Shown here: positions 35,821 through 49,000 of the stretch, piece by piece | Numbering within the stretch: the stretch's first letter is position 1 | How the letters are laid out: each line of letters begins with the position of its first letter | Made by a program: the position numbers and the translations under genes | Assembly: GCA_036245805.1 (NCBI GenBank) | Contig: BTRK01000001.1 | Coordinates: 19,723,087-19,787,086 of the forward strand | Length of the DNA: 64,000 nucleotides | Reading direction: 5' to 3' | Source: Pristionchus mayeri | Lineage: Eukaryota; Nematoda; Chromadorea; Rhabditida; Neodiplogasteridae | Notes under the pieces: model-generated | What the model was told of the DNA's origin: nothing | Database searches by the model: none | Seen by the model: the letters and a program-made list of their open reading frames with translations, nothing else

Positions 35821-38800
35821 ATGGACCTGGCGTCATCACTGCTCGCTTTACCGCAGTCGTCACTCGAACGGCTGCAGGCGTCGATTGCTGCTGCAGCTGC
35901 GGCTGCAGCCAACGGAGGAGGAGGTAGTCCCTCCTCGTCCTGCTCATCGCCCTCCTCTGCTCCCACCACTCCCGACGTCTCCCCGCCCTCTCCCATCATG
36001 CAGCTCCCGCAGCATCACGAGCAGCCCACCACCTCCCTCACACTGCAGTCCGTCCTGGCTGCATGCGGAATGCAGCATCAGCTGCAGCAGCAACAGCTGC
36101 AACAGCAGCAGCAGCAGCTCCAGCTGCCCACCGCTTCCGTCTCGGCCCCGCCCTCTCCTGCTGCAGCTGCTGCTGCCAGCAGCCCGCAGCTGTCGTTGCT
36201 GCTGCAGACTCCGCTGAGCCCGACGGTGTCGCCCTCCTCGCCTCTCTTCACTGCTCCCACCTCCACCACTCCCTCCATCTCATCCACCAGTCCCTCCGTG
36301 CTCGCCTCCTCAGAAGGAACCTCCTCCTCGCCATCCAAGGTACGGTTATTAGATGGAGTGGGATTACGGTAGGCGCAAGGGGCTGTTTACAAGTTGTGAC
36401 TCTACGTGACGGGGGATGTTGTTTTGGTTTCCGACATCCCCCTCTCCGATCATGGGGTGAATGGCTCGGCGGGGCAGTTAGTTACATAAACATGTTGAGT
36501 GAGAGGAGTGAGCAGACTGCTCTCACTCAGCCTTCACAGTGTTTTCGTTCTCGAAATCTGTTTCCCCCTCTCCCCTCCCCCCCCCCATTCCCCCCCCCCC
36601 TCTTCTACTCTCTGAATCTACTCGTTGAGAGCGTCGTCCGTCCGTCCATCCTCTGTCTGTTTCTTTCCTCTCCCCCTTCTTCCTCTCTAAACTCGATCAT
36701 GTTTGCCGTGATTTGTCATTCCCTCCTTCTTCGCCTGTGAGGGGAGGGGGGAAACACATTTTCTACACTCAAAATATCCCTCTGAAATTGCGGGGTGCCG
36801 AGGCAGAAAACAGGAGGCGCCGCTGCATTTTCTGCAAGAGTAGTAACAGGAAACAGCTCAATCTCTGATTGGATAAGCGGCAGTCGGCGTGAAAATAGCA
36901 ATTTGCATTCTGGCGAAGAGGAAGTGACAAGACACGCGGGAAACACGCGTAGAATCACCTGGTCTGGGAAAGACTGCGAGGGATTGACGATCTATCGGAG
37001 TGATTATTGATTGATTGCAGTTGGATGCTGGACCGAGCATGGAGCGACCCTCTCTCAGCTACAAGGATCTCATCATCGAGGCCATCGAGAGCAGTCCCGA
37101 GAAGAGACTGAAGCTCAACGAGATCTACCAGGTACGGTAGCTGGATACGGTATATGCGGATATCGATCGATTGATCACTCGTACTTGTGATGATGACTAA
37201 GTTGGTTGCGCGTAGAAGTGCTTTCATGTGTCTGCTTGCTTTTTTGTGTCTGCTTTGTACGAGACGTACGATCTCATTCATTCTTTCCCCTCCTCATCCT
37301 CCTCTTCTTCCTCCTCGTCTCTCTTCTTCTTCTTCTCACTGGGCAATGCGCATTCCCCCGCTGGCTGACTAATGTTTGTGTATTCTCGCACACGGGCGCA
37401 GATTCAGGATTGCAAGAGGAGGCGAGCACTAGGCGGAAGAGGGGGGGGGGGAGAGAGGGTAGATCACGGATTAGTCACTCGACTCTAAATCCAGGAAGTG
37501 CGTGTGTGCTCTTGACTGGCTCGGGGGTTGTTTCTTTTGCGTGTGCTTCGCTCGCTGGCGGAGAGACTAGAGAGACTAGAAGAGGACGAGTTTGGGGATG
37601 ACGAAATGGAGCCCGCCGGGTTCGTGTTTCATAATGTTTGGTCACTCGCATTCCTCTTCCTGCGCGCGTTTCGCCGAAAGTACAGTGAGTCGAGCGGTGC
37701 AGGGACAGCGTTTGGGTGGTACTGAGAGAGAGAGGGGATGTTTTGTGACTTCTTTCTCCACAACAGGAGGAAGAGGAAGAGGGGAAACAGCAACGACCTT
37801 GATTGAGACCACGCCAATGAGACATAGTGCAAACTGGTACAGAGAGATCGCAGCCTGCTGATATCGGTTTAGCCTACAAGTGGTGAAGTGCAGGGGGTTA
37901 CGGTAGGAGTGGAGTGATATTGATGGAAAGTGCTGACGCGTTTCCGATAGAAGGGATCGTCATGTTTTGCTCGTCATGCTTTCATGGTTGTTCTTGAAGA
38001 GGTTGCTTGGCACTGATAAGGCGATAAGTGACTGCGTGTCATGTTATCTCATTGGAAGCGACTGGCAGGCGTCGAAGGAGCGAAGAGAGGTCGAAAGGGC
38101 GAATATCTCCCCCCCCCCCCCTCATCACCCTGTCTCGCCCCCAAATGATGAGAGATCAGTGCTCTTCTGAACCCACGGAAGGCGCACTAGACTCTACTCT
38201 AGCTTTGTTTTCCACTTTCTCGGTGCAGGCGCAGTGTGGATTGTTGAGGGTCGGCTAAGTAGTCTGCGGTCCTTTCCCCTCCCCCCTCTGCCCCTTGCCC
38301 TCCTTCCCTGTTTTGTGTCTGTTCCTCTCTTCTCTCTCTTCTCGAGCATCGCGTCTCAGCGCTCGAAAAAAAGCGGAAAAAGAGGAAACGTTTCAGAGAC
38401 GAGCGAAGAGGGAAAATGTGTCCAAAACATGCGAGGGACGAGAAAAGTGGAGAGGGGAGGGATAAACAGTGATGGTGGTATACAGGCGGATTGGGGGAAC
38501 AGTGAATCAACTAGGCAACAGCTAGTCCTTGCTTCTGCACCACGAGTGTTCTTTGGTCTGCGAGATGAGCGGGGAGGATTGGCAATTCGTCGTGTTCCAC
38601 ACAATTGCCCTCTCCCACACGCACGCAATTAAAGGCTACAAAGTTGAATTGAAAAGGGAGGAGGAGAGGGGTAGGCTGAAGGAAACGCCTGCCTGCGGGG
38701 AAATTGGAGCGACCACCCCAGATGGGGCAGATGGGCGGGCATACGGTAGTCCCATGGGGCGAAAAGATGATCGATTCGCTTTCAGGTGATCCGTATGCTG

Positions 38801-41394
38801 CACCCTTACTACCGACTGCGACCCGATCAGTGGGGATGGCAGAACTCGATCAGACACAACCTCTCCCTGCACGACTGCTTCGTCAAACTGCCTCTCAAAC
38901 AGACGAACGCCTCCGGAGTCGTAGGTACGGTAGTCACACCACTATGAGTACGGTAGCCTTGTAAACAGGAGCTCACGGTTTTGTTATTACGGTAACTACA
39001 CCCCGTGTGTTGACCAGTCGTAAACATGGTATTACAGTAGCCTTAATCTGTGTGTTTTTGAAATGTTCAATGTTGCCGCTCCCTTGTTGTTTTCGAAACG
39101 ATTAGCGTGTGCGTTTGTCATGATCGCGTTTGTGCGGGCGAGAGCCGATTATGGTAGATCAAAATAGGGAAAAGGAAGAGGGAAGGAGGGAGGGGAAGGC
39201 CATTTCGCGGGAACTTGCGTGTTTGGAAGTGGATGTAGAGAGATGTCGAAAGCACGTGTTTTGCAGTCCTTTAGGGGCCGTTTCTCGGGAAAACTAGAGA
39301 GAAAAAGCGGGAAGGAGAAATATGATTATGACCCCGGGATCTCACGCAACGATGAGGCTGTTCTAAGGAGAAGACGGAGGAAGGAAGAGAGAGATAGAGG
39401 CTAATTCAGAGACCCTAGAGAGACACTAAATTGAGTATGCATTCGACTCTCCCCAATGTTTTCCAGCGCGGAGTTTTTGTGCAAGAAAAGCATGTTTGTC
39501 TGAGCAAATGGCGTCACGTTAAAATAGGAGGAGTCTGTAGGTACAGGAGTTTCTCCCTGACTCTTCACCTCCTCCTCCTTGAATCGCTCGAACTACACTT
39601 GAATGGCTGGACGTTTCCCTCCTTTCCTTTTCAATCAGCAGCAGAAGCAGTTCGTCTAATAAAGTTTGCTGCTCCTTTCTGCCCCCCCCCCCTTCTCCCT
39701 CTACCTTTGCCTGATCTATTCAGTGACGGCCTCCGTGTTTCCAGAGGCGTCGAGAGAGTGGAACAGAAAGAGAGAGCCAGTCCTTTCCTCGTCTTTTCTT
39801 GGAATGTCGAATGTTTCTGCGTCCTTCCTCCTCTTCTCAATACAAGACGTCGCTGTCCCCTCCTCCTCTTCCTCATTCTCTCTCCTCCTCCTCCTCTCCC
39901 CTCCCCTCCCCTTCTCGGCTCCCAAAGGACCCAGCGAAGCGGCAGCAGAAACACACACAACGACCACGCAAGAGAGAGAGAAACATGCCAGAGGGGAACA
40001 GAAACCATTCGAGGGGATGGGATGAGGGACTGGCCGGTGGGGATGGAGTGCTGTAGTCAATAGTGCGAAGCTAAACGAAGATGGGGATCATAAAAAAAAG
40101 AAAAGGCAGAATCGATTATCGATTGATTGCAGGTCACTACTGGACGGTGGTCCCTGAGCTGTCGGACAAGCAGACGCTGCGACGACGCAACCGTGCCTCC
40201 AACGGAGGTCGTGCAGCCAGGAAGACTTCTGCTGCAGCCAGCCTCGGAGCAGGTGAGAACAGGCAAAAGATGGAGGCTCTAGAGGGATTGAAACCATGAT
40301 CTGCAGATGTAGAGGCAGACACCTTACCACCTGAGCTATGAGAACGGATTGCAGGCATGGGCCCCGTGGGCATGCTGCTGTCGCGCAGTGAGGAGTCCCC
40401 GATCGGAAGCCCCCACTCGAGCGCCTCGGCCAGCCCCAACAATGAGGTACGGTAGCTGTGATGTGCAATCGATTACTGACTATTATATCTTCGTTCTTCT
40501 TACTGTAGCGATAGCTCGATCGCGAACTAACTATTTGATTGCAGATGGGTCTGCCTAAGCCGATGGCGACGTACGGCTCAGTGCTGGGCAGCAACGGATG
40601 TCTGGGAGGGGGAGCTGGAGCTGGATTGGTCGGAGGCTCCGCCCTCTCCAGTCTACTGTTGGGCAACCTCAACGGAGGTCTCATCAACAACGAGAACAAC
40701 GTCGTCTCTGCACTCCTCGGAGGAATCAACTCGGATGCAGTGAGCAACTACGCCCAGCAGCTACTCACCACCCTCATGTACCAGCAAGGTACGGTAACTG
40801 TTTGGAGATTACGGTAGGGAGCTTATCGATTGAGTCAATAGGCTTAATGTAGAGCGATGATGTCCGTGATGTGTGCCGTTTATGCACCCTGACCTGGTAC
40901 TATGGCGCCATTTTTGGTGGGGAAAGTTCAGGAGTTTATTTGTGGTGAGAGAGGGAGAGAGGATCTGTGAATAATTCGATGGCGCCAGATGAGAGGAGTC
41001 GCGATATAGTCTGTAGACGGTGCACAATAGAAGGGTCGAAGGGGTGAGAGATGAGATTACGAGGGAAGAATGTGTACTGATTGGAAGGGCAGAGAGGTCA
41101 GAGAGTGGGAGGAAGGCGAGGGTTTTGATCACGCTTCCACTCTCGAGCTTATCTCGTGCCAGAAACAAGGCGAAAGTGCGAGGAATGACGAGGGAGAGGG
41201 GTCAAACACGCTAATCGATCCCCTTTGCAGCCGTCTCTGGACTGATGCAGCTGAACGGGCAGTCGCAGGCTGCAGCCGACTCCTCCTCTGCTGCAGCGCT
41301 GCTCGAGCCGCTCCTGACGCTCTCGAAGCTGGCTGCGACACAGCAGCAGCAGCCTTCAGGAGCACCCTCTGCCCCGCCCTCTTTCCTCATGTGA
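35821..41394 (+). CDS. Forkhead (FOX) transcription factor, 7 exons, 462 aa
   Basis: A nuclear sequence-specific DNA-binding protein. Exons 35821-36339, 37021-37131, 38786-38924, 40133-40252, 40355-40446, 40545-40788 and 41231-41394 join in phase and end in TGA. The forkhead domain covers about residues 181-275: [35 protein letters not shown], recognition helix [20 protein letters not shown], and wing [15 protein letters not shown] followed by the basic RRRNR. Residues 1-173 are Ala/Ser/Pro-rich with a polyglutamine block; the C-terminal 185 residues are Gly/Leu/Ala-rich. The domain looks closest to nematode-type FKH-9, a tentative placement from memory. Five of six introns begin GTACGG. Upstream and intron sequences are long and pyrimidine-rich, suggesting complex regulation. 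Confidence 0.9.
40271..40345 (-). repeat. tRNA-derived element (SINE or tRNA pseudogene) in a forkhead intron
   Basis: Read on the minus strand, it has a perfect A box (TAGCTCAGGTGG), a near-perfect B box (GGTTTCAATCC) at tRNA spacing, and ends in TCCA. Length is 75 nt. The acceptor stem has three mismatches and the anticodon loop is too long, so it is not a working tRNA. Its tRNA 5' end lies 9 bp upstream of the exon at 40355. Confidence 0.7.
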
Positions 41395-43064
41395 CGAGGT
41401 TACAGTAATCTAGCAGTGCCCCTCCCCCACTATTGATTAGTGTAGGATTCGTTGATTGATCTTGATCTACTTCTACTCGACCTAATCTATTCTCCCACGT
41501 CCTCGCCCCTTTTTATGAATCGATTTTATCCCTCGTTCCACTCGCTACCGTATGCTGTTGATGATCTCGACACGATTCGTCTCTTTATTGATCACTCCTC
41601 TCCCAATTTTGTTAAGCTAAAACTTCCTTCGTATGCATCAATTATCGATTTTTCCTTGTTTCGTACTCCTCATTCTTATTCAAACTTAGGCAACCCCGTC
41701 ATTGCCATTCAACGCAGGAACCGATTCAAAAACATCGCATTATGTTTGCAATTTTTCACTTTATGAGCTAATTTCAAGTTCGAACCTCTTCCTTATGAAC
41801 TGATTCTTCTCATTAGGACCTGATTCTCCCCTTTCCCCCCTATGAACCGAATGCTTAGGTGCCGTTTTTATTCCATCTCTCTCCCAAGTCTGCCCTCCCT
41901 TGTCCTTCCAGTAATCAAACTCCCCTTCCTTCCTCTCCAATCAATACATACAGTACTCTAGCGACCCCGTCAGACGTAGTACGATACTGTAAGGGTAGTC
42001 CACAGCGACTCTCAAAGAAGCTATCACTCAATACTCTCTTCGTTTTCTGTTAAATAGCGTCTCTCTCCCCCTTCGTACCCGGTAGCAACACTTCTCTCCT
42101 AGTGGCCTTTCACATCGATTTCCCCCTGTTCATCCCATTACAGTACACCCCGCTAAGAAGCCAGTGAGTCTGCCACAGATATCTACAGTAGTCTCTTACA
42201 TTCGCACTCATTATCGATTGATTATAGACCCGGTTGTGACCCGTTTCTCATTCTCTTCGTCTCAAGTAACTAGGACCGACGACTTCCCCGCTCTCGCTTA
42301 CGGTTCGGGTCGAGTGTCACTGTAGGATACCGTACTCTCGTCCCCTGTCGGTTGTCTTCGTTCGTGGCGGGACGCAGCTCCGCTCCCCTTGCTTTGATTC
42401 GTTCTAGATTGCTCCCTGCCCTCATCCTAGGTGTCACTACACTCAATTCCTCGTACTTTGATGCAATGCAATTCAAGCGAGTCCCACTCCGTTTAATCTG
42501 TTTCCTTACTTTTAATTGCCTCTTGTTCTCGGTGAGAACTTGAGATAAACTTATGTTCGAAATTCGAATTTTTGATCTACACATCGAAGGAAGGTGATTG
42601 CACCGTTTGAGACAATTTGGCAGAGAAGCTGGATCAATAGTTAGACAAGTGCACTTGATATAATATTGCGGCACAAATATTTAACATATTCATGAGATAC
42701 AAAATTAATTTTGGGCTTCAAGGAAATTGAGAAAAAGATTTTTGAGACCAGAAAATTCGGTAACCGAAAAATAATATAAAATTAATTTTAAAATATATAT
42801 TTTGCTCATTAATTGGTTTCACATTGAAGACCTAAAGTTGTCTACTTTATTATAGTTTGATAGAATATACAAGAAAAAAAGAGAAAAAAATATTCTGAAA
42901 AAAATTAGTTCACAATGCGTAGTGCGTCCCTTTCTTCTGTTTGGCCACCGTAATCGATTTTAAATTTGGCGTTGAGGACGCGAAGCCCGTAACTGCCTTG
43001 ATTATTGTTTCGCTCGGAAGTTTCTTATTCATGTATATATTCTAAATTGATTTTGTTCTTTTAG
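41395..43064. other. Forkhead 3' UTR and intergenic region
   Basis: No coding signal seen. The first 900 bp are pyrimidine-rich with several TACNGTAG motifs. From about 42650 it turns AT-rich, just before the next gene. No clear AATAAA could be assigned. Confidence 0.4.
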
Positions 43065-43067
43065 AGA

Positions 43068-46000
43068 ATGAAGGTCACTTTCTATCCCTATCAGCACCCC
43101 GGAGAGCGCCCCAAGACGGACAAAGCCGTTTGGACTTGGCACAAAGTCCTGTTTGGTCCGATTTTACCTATTTTCCGCTTTATTTTAATTATCACTGATG
43201 TGCTCATTCACCTGTTGTACTCTCTGCTTAGATTCAACGACTAACTTGCTAGATGAGGCCGGCAAAGCCATGGCTACCCCGACGGGCAAGCTGGCGCTCG
43301 GCGTGTTCTCGCCCATCGAATTCTTCCACGAGCCTCCACTCAGAAGGCACATCGTCCCTTTCCGGCAAGGAATGGTGGTGAGATATTTGACAAGTCTACT
43401 TCATATGTTCATTGCTCGATCTAAATTTCTTCCGATTGCAGCTCGAGGTGGAGCTGACTCCTAATGACAAGATGCGAACTGAGCATCTGGACAAGTCGGT
43501 GCATCCCAGCTGGATCGCAGAAGTGATCCATGTAAGTTCTTCGTACATATTCCATGCTGCGCTCCTGGAAAGCCGGAGTTTTTTTGGAATCCTTTTTTTC
43601 CTTTCAGAATTCTAGATAAGGAGTAATGGTCCGACTCTCCTAATGTTACATACTCTTTTGTTGATTAGGGAAAGCTAGTCAGTAGGCGTAATTAAAATTG
43701 CATATACGTTGCATATAAATTGCATATAAATTGCATATTGCTAGAGAAATGTAGTCCGGCTCTTCCTATGTTACGTAAACAACGTGGATTGGGTCAGACT
43801 GAGTGTCAATCGTACGGGCGATTGCATCAGATTGACGCTTGCAGACGGTTGGCTACTACTCTCTGCTTCGCTGGTGCGGAGCGAAGAAGTCGGACGGAGT
43901 CTTCTGGGTGCACACTGCGAATGCCGCCGTCCACCCCGTCGGATTCTCGTAAGTTCTGTCCCTCTTTTAAGTTGGTTAAAATTATATCCCTGATTAAAGT
44001 TATCCAACACCCATGATATTATTTGAATTTCCGCGCCTGCATGATCACGGCAAAGGGAGTGAATGCAAAAACAAGAATGCGGGTGTGACACACGCGCAAT
44101 TTTCAAATAATTTCAAGGCTATTGGATAACTTTTTTCATCTCTCATCCAAACATCTATGACATTTCTGCTTTTCAGGGCCAGGAAGATGTGAGTTTCACT
44201 TCAATTGGAACGATTTTTCCATTTCAATTACATGCATGAGTTTTTTAAATTTTATTATCTTCACAATCAATGCTCAATACTAGTATCAAGATAGGCTTAT
44301 CAACCAGTTAATGTTCACGTTTTATCTTGGGTATACTTAGTATGTTTAATTGTGCGCTTATAGACGGGCGGATCGATCGAGTGGGTATGCGGCCATCCCT
44401 CCCAACATCATCTTCGACAACCATTCCACTGATGAGTGGTGCAAGTACGCGAAAGAACGGTGAGTAGCCAATGAGCGAGAAATGTCAAATCAATCAATGT
44501 GGGAAGCTTGAACGAGGATAGGGGGCTAATTGGAAATGTCCTACCATCTTCTTACTCGTGCTATTCGTCCTTGATTGCAGTGTGCTCGGTAAATTCACGC
44601 CCAAGGAGAGCTTCGACGATCGGGCAAAAGAGATCTGCTTCAACAAGTTCAAGGTATTTGTAGTGGTGACAGTGAAGGGTCTCTTCTTGTGAGTCTGAAA
44701 CCCAGACGCGATAGGCTGCTATAACTATGGTAATTCAGGTGGGCGATCGAGTGGAAACAATCGATGATGACCAGTCCTCCATAATAGCCCCTGCCACCGT
44801 CAAGAGGGTACGCTTTTCATCCAGTTTTGTTCTAATTTTTAAAAAAATAATTTTTTTCTCGGCATCGTCCCTGATTGCTAATTTGAGATCCTCGGTCGTC
44901 GCGTGCTGCTCGAGTACAGCAAGAATGACATCGACAAGGCTGATCATGCACGTTTCAATTATTTATTAAATTTTCGGTCTGAATTAAAGTTACCTAACAA
45001 CCGTGAAATTATTTGAATTTACATGCTTGTCTGACCAGGGCAAAAAGCGAGGGATTATGGAAAAAACAAGAGGGCTGGGGTGATCAGGCACACGCGCAAA
45101 TTTAAATAATTTCTCAGATGTTGTGTAAGTTTAAATAACAGTTTGCACTAGTCGTTTATTCCGACATTTGGTCATCTCCATAACGCAATGTGATTGCAGA
45201 TGGAGAAGGAGAACATGTGGAAGGACATGAACGACGATCTGATCTACCCCGTGAGTGAAGTGCCTTGAGATGTAATGACTACAGTTGGCTATTCGGAGCA
45301 GAATTGCAATATCGAAACACTTCTCCCTCCTCAAATTTCGCAATTCGCGAGTGGGAGGAATTGCGATAACGCCATTCTGCTCCGAATAGCCAACACTAGT
45401 AATGACCAAGCAGCTAATTGATGGATGGTGTTGAGGTTGGATTCGCGGCGACTATGGGCCTAGAGATGAAGGCGAACAAGAAGTATAAGGCACACGTGAA
45501 AGCGATCGCCGACGCCATCAAGGAAGGAGTCAGTTCTTATTATTTATTTTATGTTATTTTTACATATTATTTTTATACAGGGTGGCTGATAAATATTGCT
45601 CCACTTTTCTTGTTTCTCAATCTCCATTCTCTGTAGGCACCATTGCATCAAATTTGGTAACTATGTTGGTAAGGGACAAAAGTTATTAGCCTATAAATAT
45701 TATCTGGATTATTCTAGTATTTCAAGAGTTATCACTTCTGAAATATTTTGTTTTGGAATTGGGACTTTTCTGGGCACATAAACGTATATGATAGTTTATG
45801 CCGCCTTACAGCAAGGAATTAGATACAGGACTCATCCATTTATTCCTAATAAGAACAACCATTTACACGTATAAATATGTGATCAATTATATTATGAGCC
45901 TCGGAACTTTCTCAGAAATGCTTTAAAATTATTTCATTATGAACGGCGCTCTATAAAAAATAATAATATTTCGAAGCCGCATTCTTCGAACACATTAGCT

Positions 46001-49000
46001 ATTGGAATTGTTCTATTTTATGCATGATACTCCATCACTCTTTATTGTGAAAATGCTTTCCATTTGCTTGGGCATATTGATTCGGAACCAGAATAAGTTG
46101 CGAAATGCTGCGAAGCGCCGCTTTTAGCGATATTTTGAGGTGCCTACTTCTACCATTAATTCAACGTTTACATTCAGTTTGATGCAACAATATTTCATAA
46201 CTCGACTCTGTTAATAGCTATGCAACATTATACGGCGGTATCAACATTCAGAATAAGAAATTCCGAAAAGTGATTTTTTTGCATATGCGTGACTGAAAGT
46301 CATCAAATTTATCTCTCTCTGTTTTCAGAGACCCTATATCGCATTTGACAAGATCATCACTTAGTGGAAGGGTTACTCTTCATATTCACCTCGGTTGCAA
46401 TTTCGATGGACATTGAGATCATTTTATATATCGAAAAATGTGAACGAGTAAAAATGAGTAAAAATGTAGACTACTTTTTGCCTCCATGTTAAGAGGCCAG
46501 TCGATACCATGAAGCCTGCGTCTATTAATTTTTTTGCACGGTACTGATATATATTTAAACGCAATATGATAATTATCCTTTTATTTGTTTGCGAGATATT
46601 ATTCAAAAGGTGGACGCAATATTTATCAGCCACCCTGTAATATTGAAATATTAGTACCTTTCACAACACATAGTTCCTAAATAATCTTAGTGTAGACTTG
46701 ACGAGTATACCCAATATGGAAGTACCATCCTTGCAGAAGAGTGAAGTGCCCTACGCGAAGAACGACGCCAGGAAGGAGAAGGTCTACCAGTGGAGAAAGA
46801 ACGAGAAGCAGGTATGCTATGCTCCCAATGAATCCACGGAATGCGCATCCAAAAATAACCTTTTGCAAATATTTCTTGTGAAATTCCACCTCAATTCGCC
46901 CGTGATTGACAGTAGGGATGGGAAACCTTGCCCTGCCATTTCCAGTTCTCCATTTATCATCAATACTGTGTGGCAATCTTCGTTGATGAGTCGGCAGTCA
47001 TAGTCATTCGATCGATTGGCTAGCGATCACTTGCATGATTACTGTATTATGACGTGTCATCATTGCAGACTGCAGAATGGGAGGTGGATATGGTGTGCGA
47101 GATGATCGACAGACTGGACGAGTGCCAAAACGTCCTCAAGGCAGCCAGAGTCATCAAAGTGCTCCCGGTGAGTTACGGGTTTCGAATAAGTCTCTTTATG
47201 ATGAGTCGCAATGCGCGCAAATGATGATTTTTCGAATCCTTGCGAAGGATATATGGATTTTTATGATCTCAGCCACCTCACCATTCCATGTTTCAAATTC
47301 CACCCTTATGATGAGTTGGAACATGCGAACGATTAGTTGGGGTCATGTTCCAGATAAAAAAGGGAATGATATAAATGAAATAAAATATTTGCGTATGTGC
47401 TAGTGATGGTTGCAGGACGGATTCCTGCAGCTGGGCCCGGATGGCGCGGATATCATCAGTGACTCCTTCCACGTCCACCAGGTTCGTTTTTTTGTATTTG
47501 GGAAACACTTTTTCTTCGGGTGTCCGGTTGTAGAATACATCTTACCAGTTTGCAATAGAAAAAAAAAACAAACCTGAAAGACGCAGTTGTCCCGGAATGA
47601 TTGAATAATGGTTGCAGACGTCGCCGAATCTGTTCCCTGTCGGATACGCGATGGAGTACTCGATCGCCCTCCAGGGACCGAAGGGAGACAACGGTCAGTG
47701 AGAGCACTCTTCTGCCTCTCTTCCCATTCCCACTCCCTCCCTGTCTACTAGAGAGTGTGCAAACTGAGGAGAGTGATTCGTGGGGAAGTTGGCGTCACCA
47801 TCAATTGGATTCTAATCGAGCATTCAATTTAATGGCCGTTTTGGAACCAAATTATATAGTTATCTAGCGATCATACCTCATATATTCTCGCACGGTACAT
47901 TTTGAAACAAAATTGTATTAGCAAATTAAAGTGTAAATAAATGGAGCGTATTAGGGCAGAAAAGTGGGTTAATGTTAATGAAAGGTACTATTCAGAGGAA
48001 GTTTTCGACTGGAAATCATTTCTGAAGAGGACGAACTACAAGCCCGCCCCGGAAAACTTTTTCCACTGTGCAACTGCGTGTAACGTCGCTTTCAAGGTAC
48101 CGTCTCTCTAAGGAAAGGGTAGTGCTGTAGACGGATTACGACGGGCAGTAGGGAGAGGGAGGGTGATTTGTGTATTGGTAATTTCCGTTTCCACGACCTG
48201 CTGGTGATGCCTTTGTATGACTTACGGACATGGAAACGCCTGTGCACCAGATACAATGAGAGATGGTTTTAGGGTTTGTACACACAAATTGAGATTATGT
48301 CTATATTGTAAAAAAAACTAATTATTTTTGTTAAAATTAAAAGAAACTATGAGAGCTAGGTTGAATTCGAGGTGTTGGTCTTAGTTTGCAATGTAGACCT
48401 TTATCGTTATCTGCCTTTTCATTGGCGCATCTCTCTCTCCCTCTCCCTCTACAGGTGGGAATGCGAATGGAGGCGATCGACCAGAACGAGAAGATGCTGT
48501 GTCCGGCGACAGTGAAGGCGATCAAGGGACGTCTCGTGCTCGTCGGATTCGATGGATGGGACGATGAATACGACCAGCTATATGACTTCCGGTATGGATT
48601 TTATTATGGGAAAGGAAAAAAAATAAGTTAATAGATTTATTGGCTCATTCAAACTTGCTACTGAAGTGCAAATCACGCGAAGGGAGAAATGACAGGGGGA
48701 AGATGCAAGTAGTTGAATCCCTCCTCTGCAGTTCGAATGAGCTGCTCCCCTGTGGCTGGGGAGAGATGGTGGGCCACGCCCTGCAAGCTCCCGTCAAGAC
48801 CGCCGTCGAGGAGGGGAAGGTACTCCAGGCTGAGGAGGTGAGCAGTAGGCGAGAGTACTGTAGCCCTAGTCCCCTCAAGGGATCGTGCAAAAAGTGGTAT
48901 GCCGATGCGGCAGAGGACGTGCGAGTGATCCCTTACTATTTGCTTGTCCTCAGAAGTTGGCTGTAATTGTGGCTTATTGAATGTGTAAAATACAAAGTGC

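Noticed and set aside
46424..46633. Minus-strand frame inside the Tc1/mariner-like element
   Set aside because: No DDE/D motif or transposase similarity that I could defend; at most a relic.
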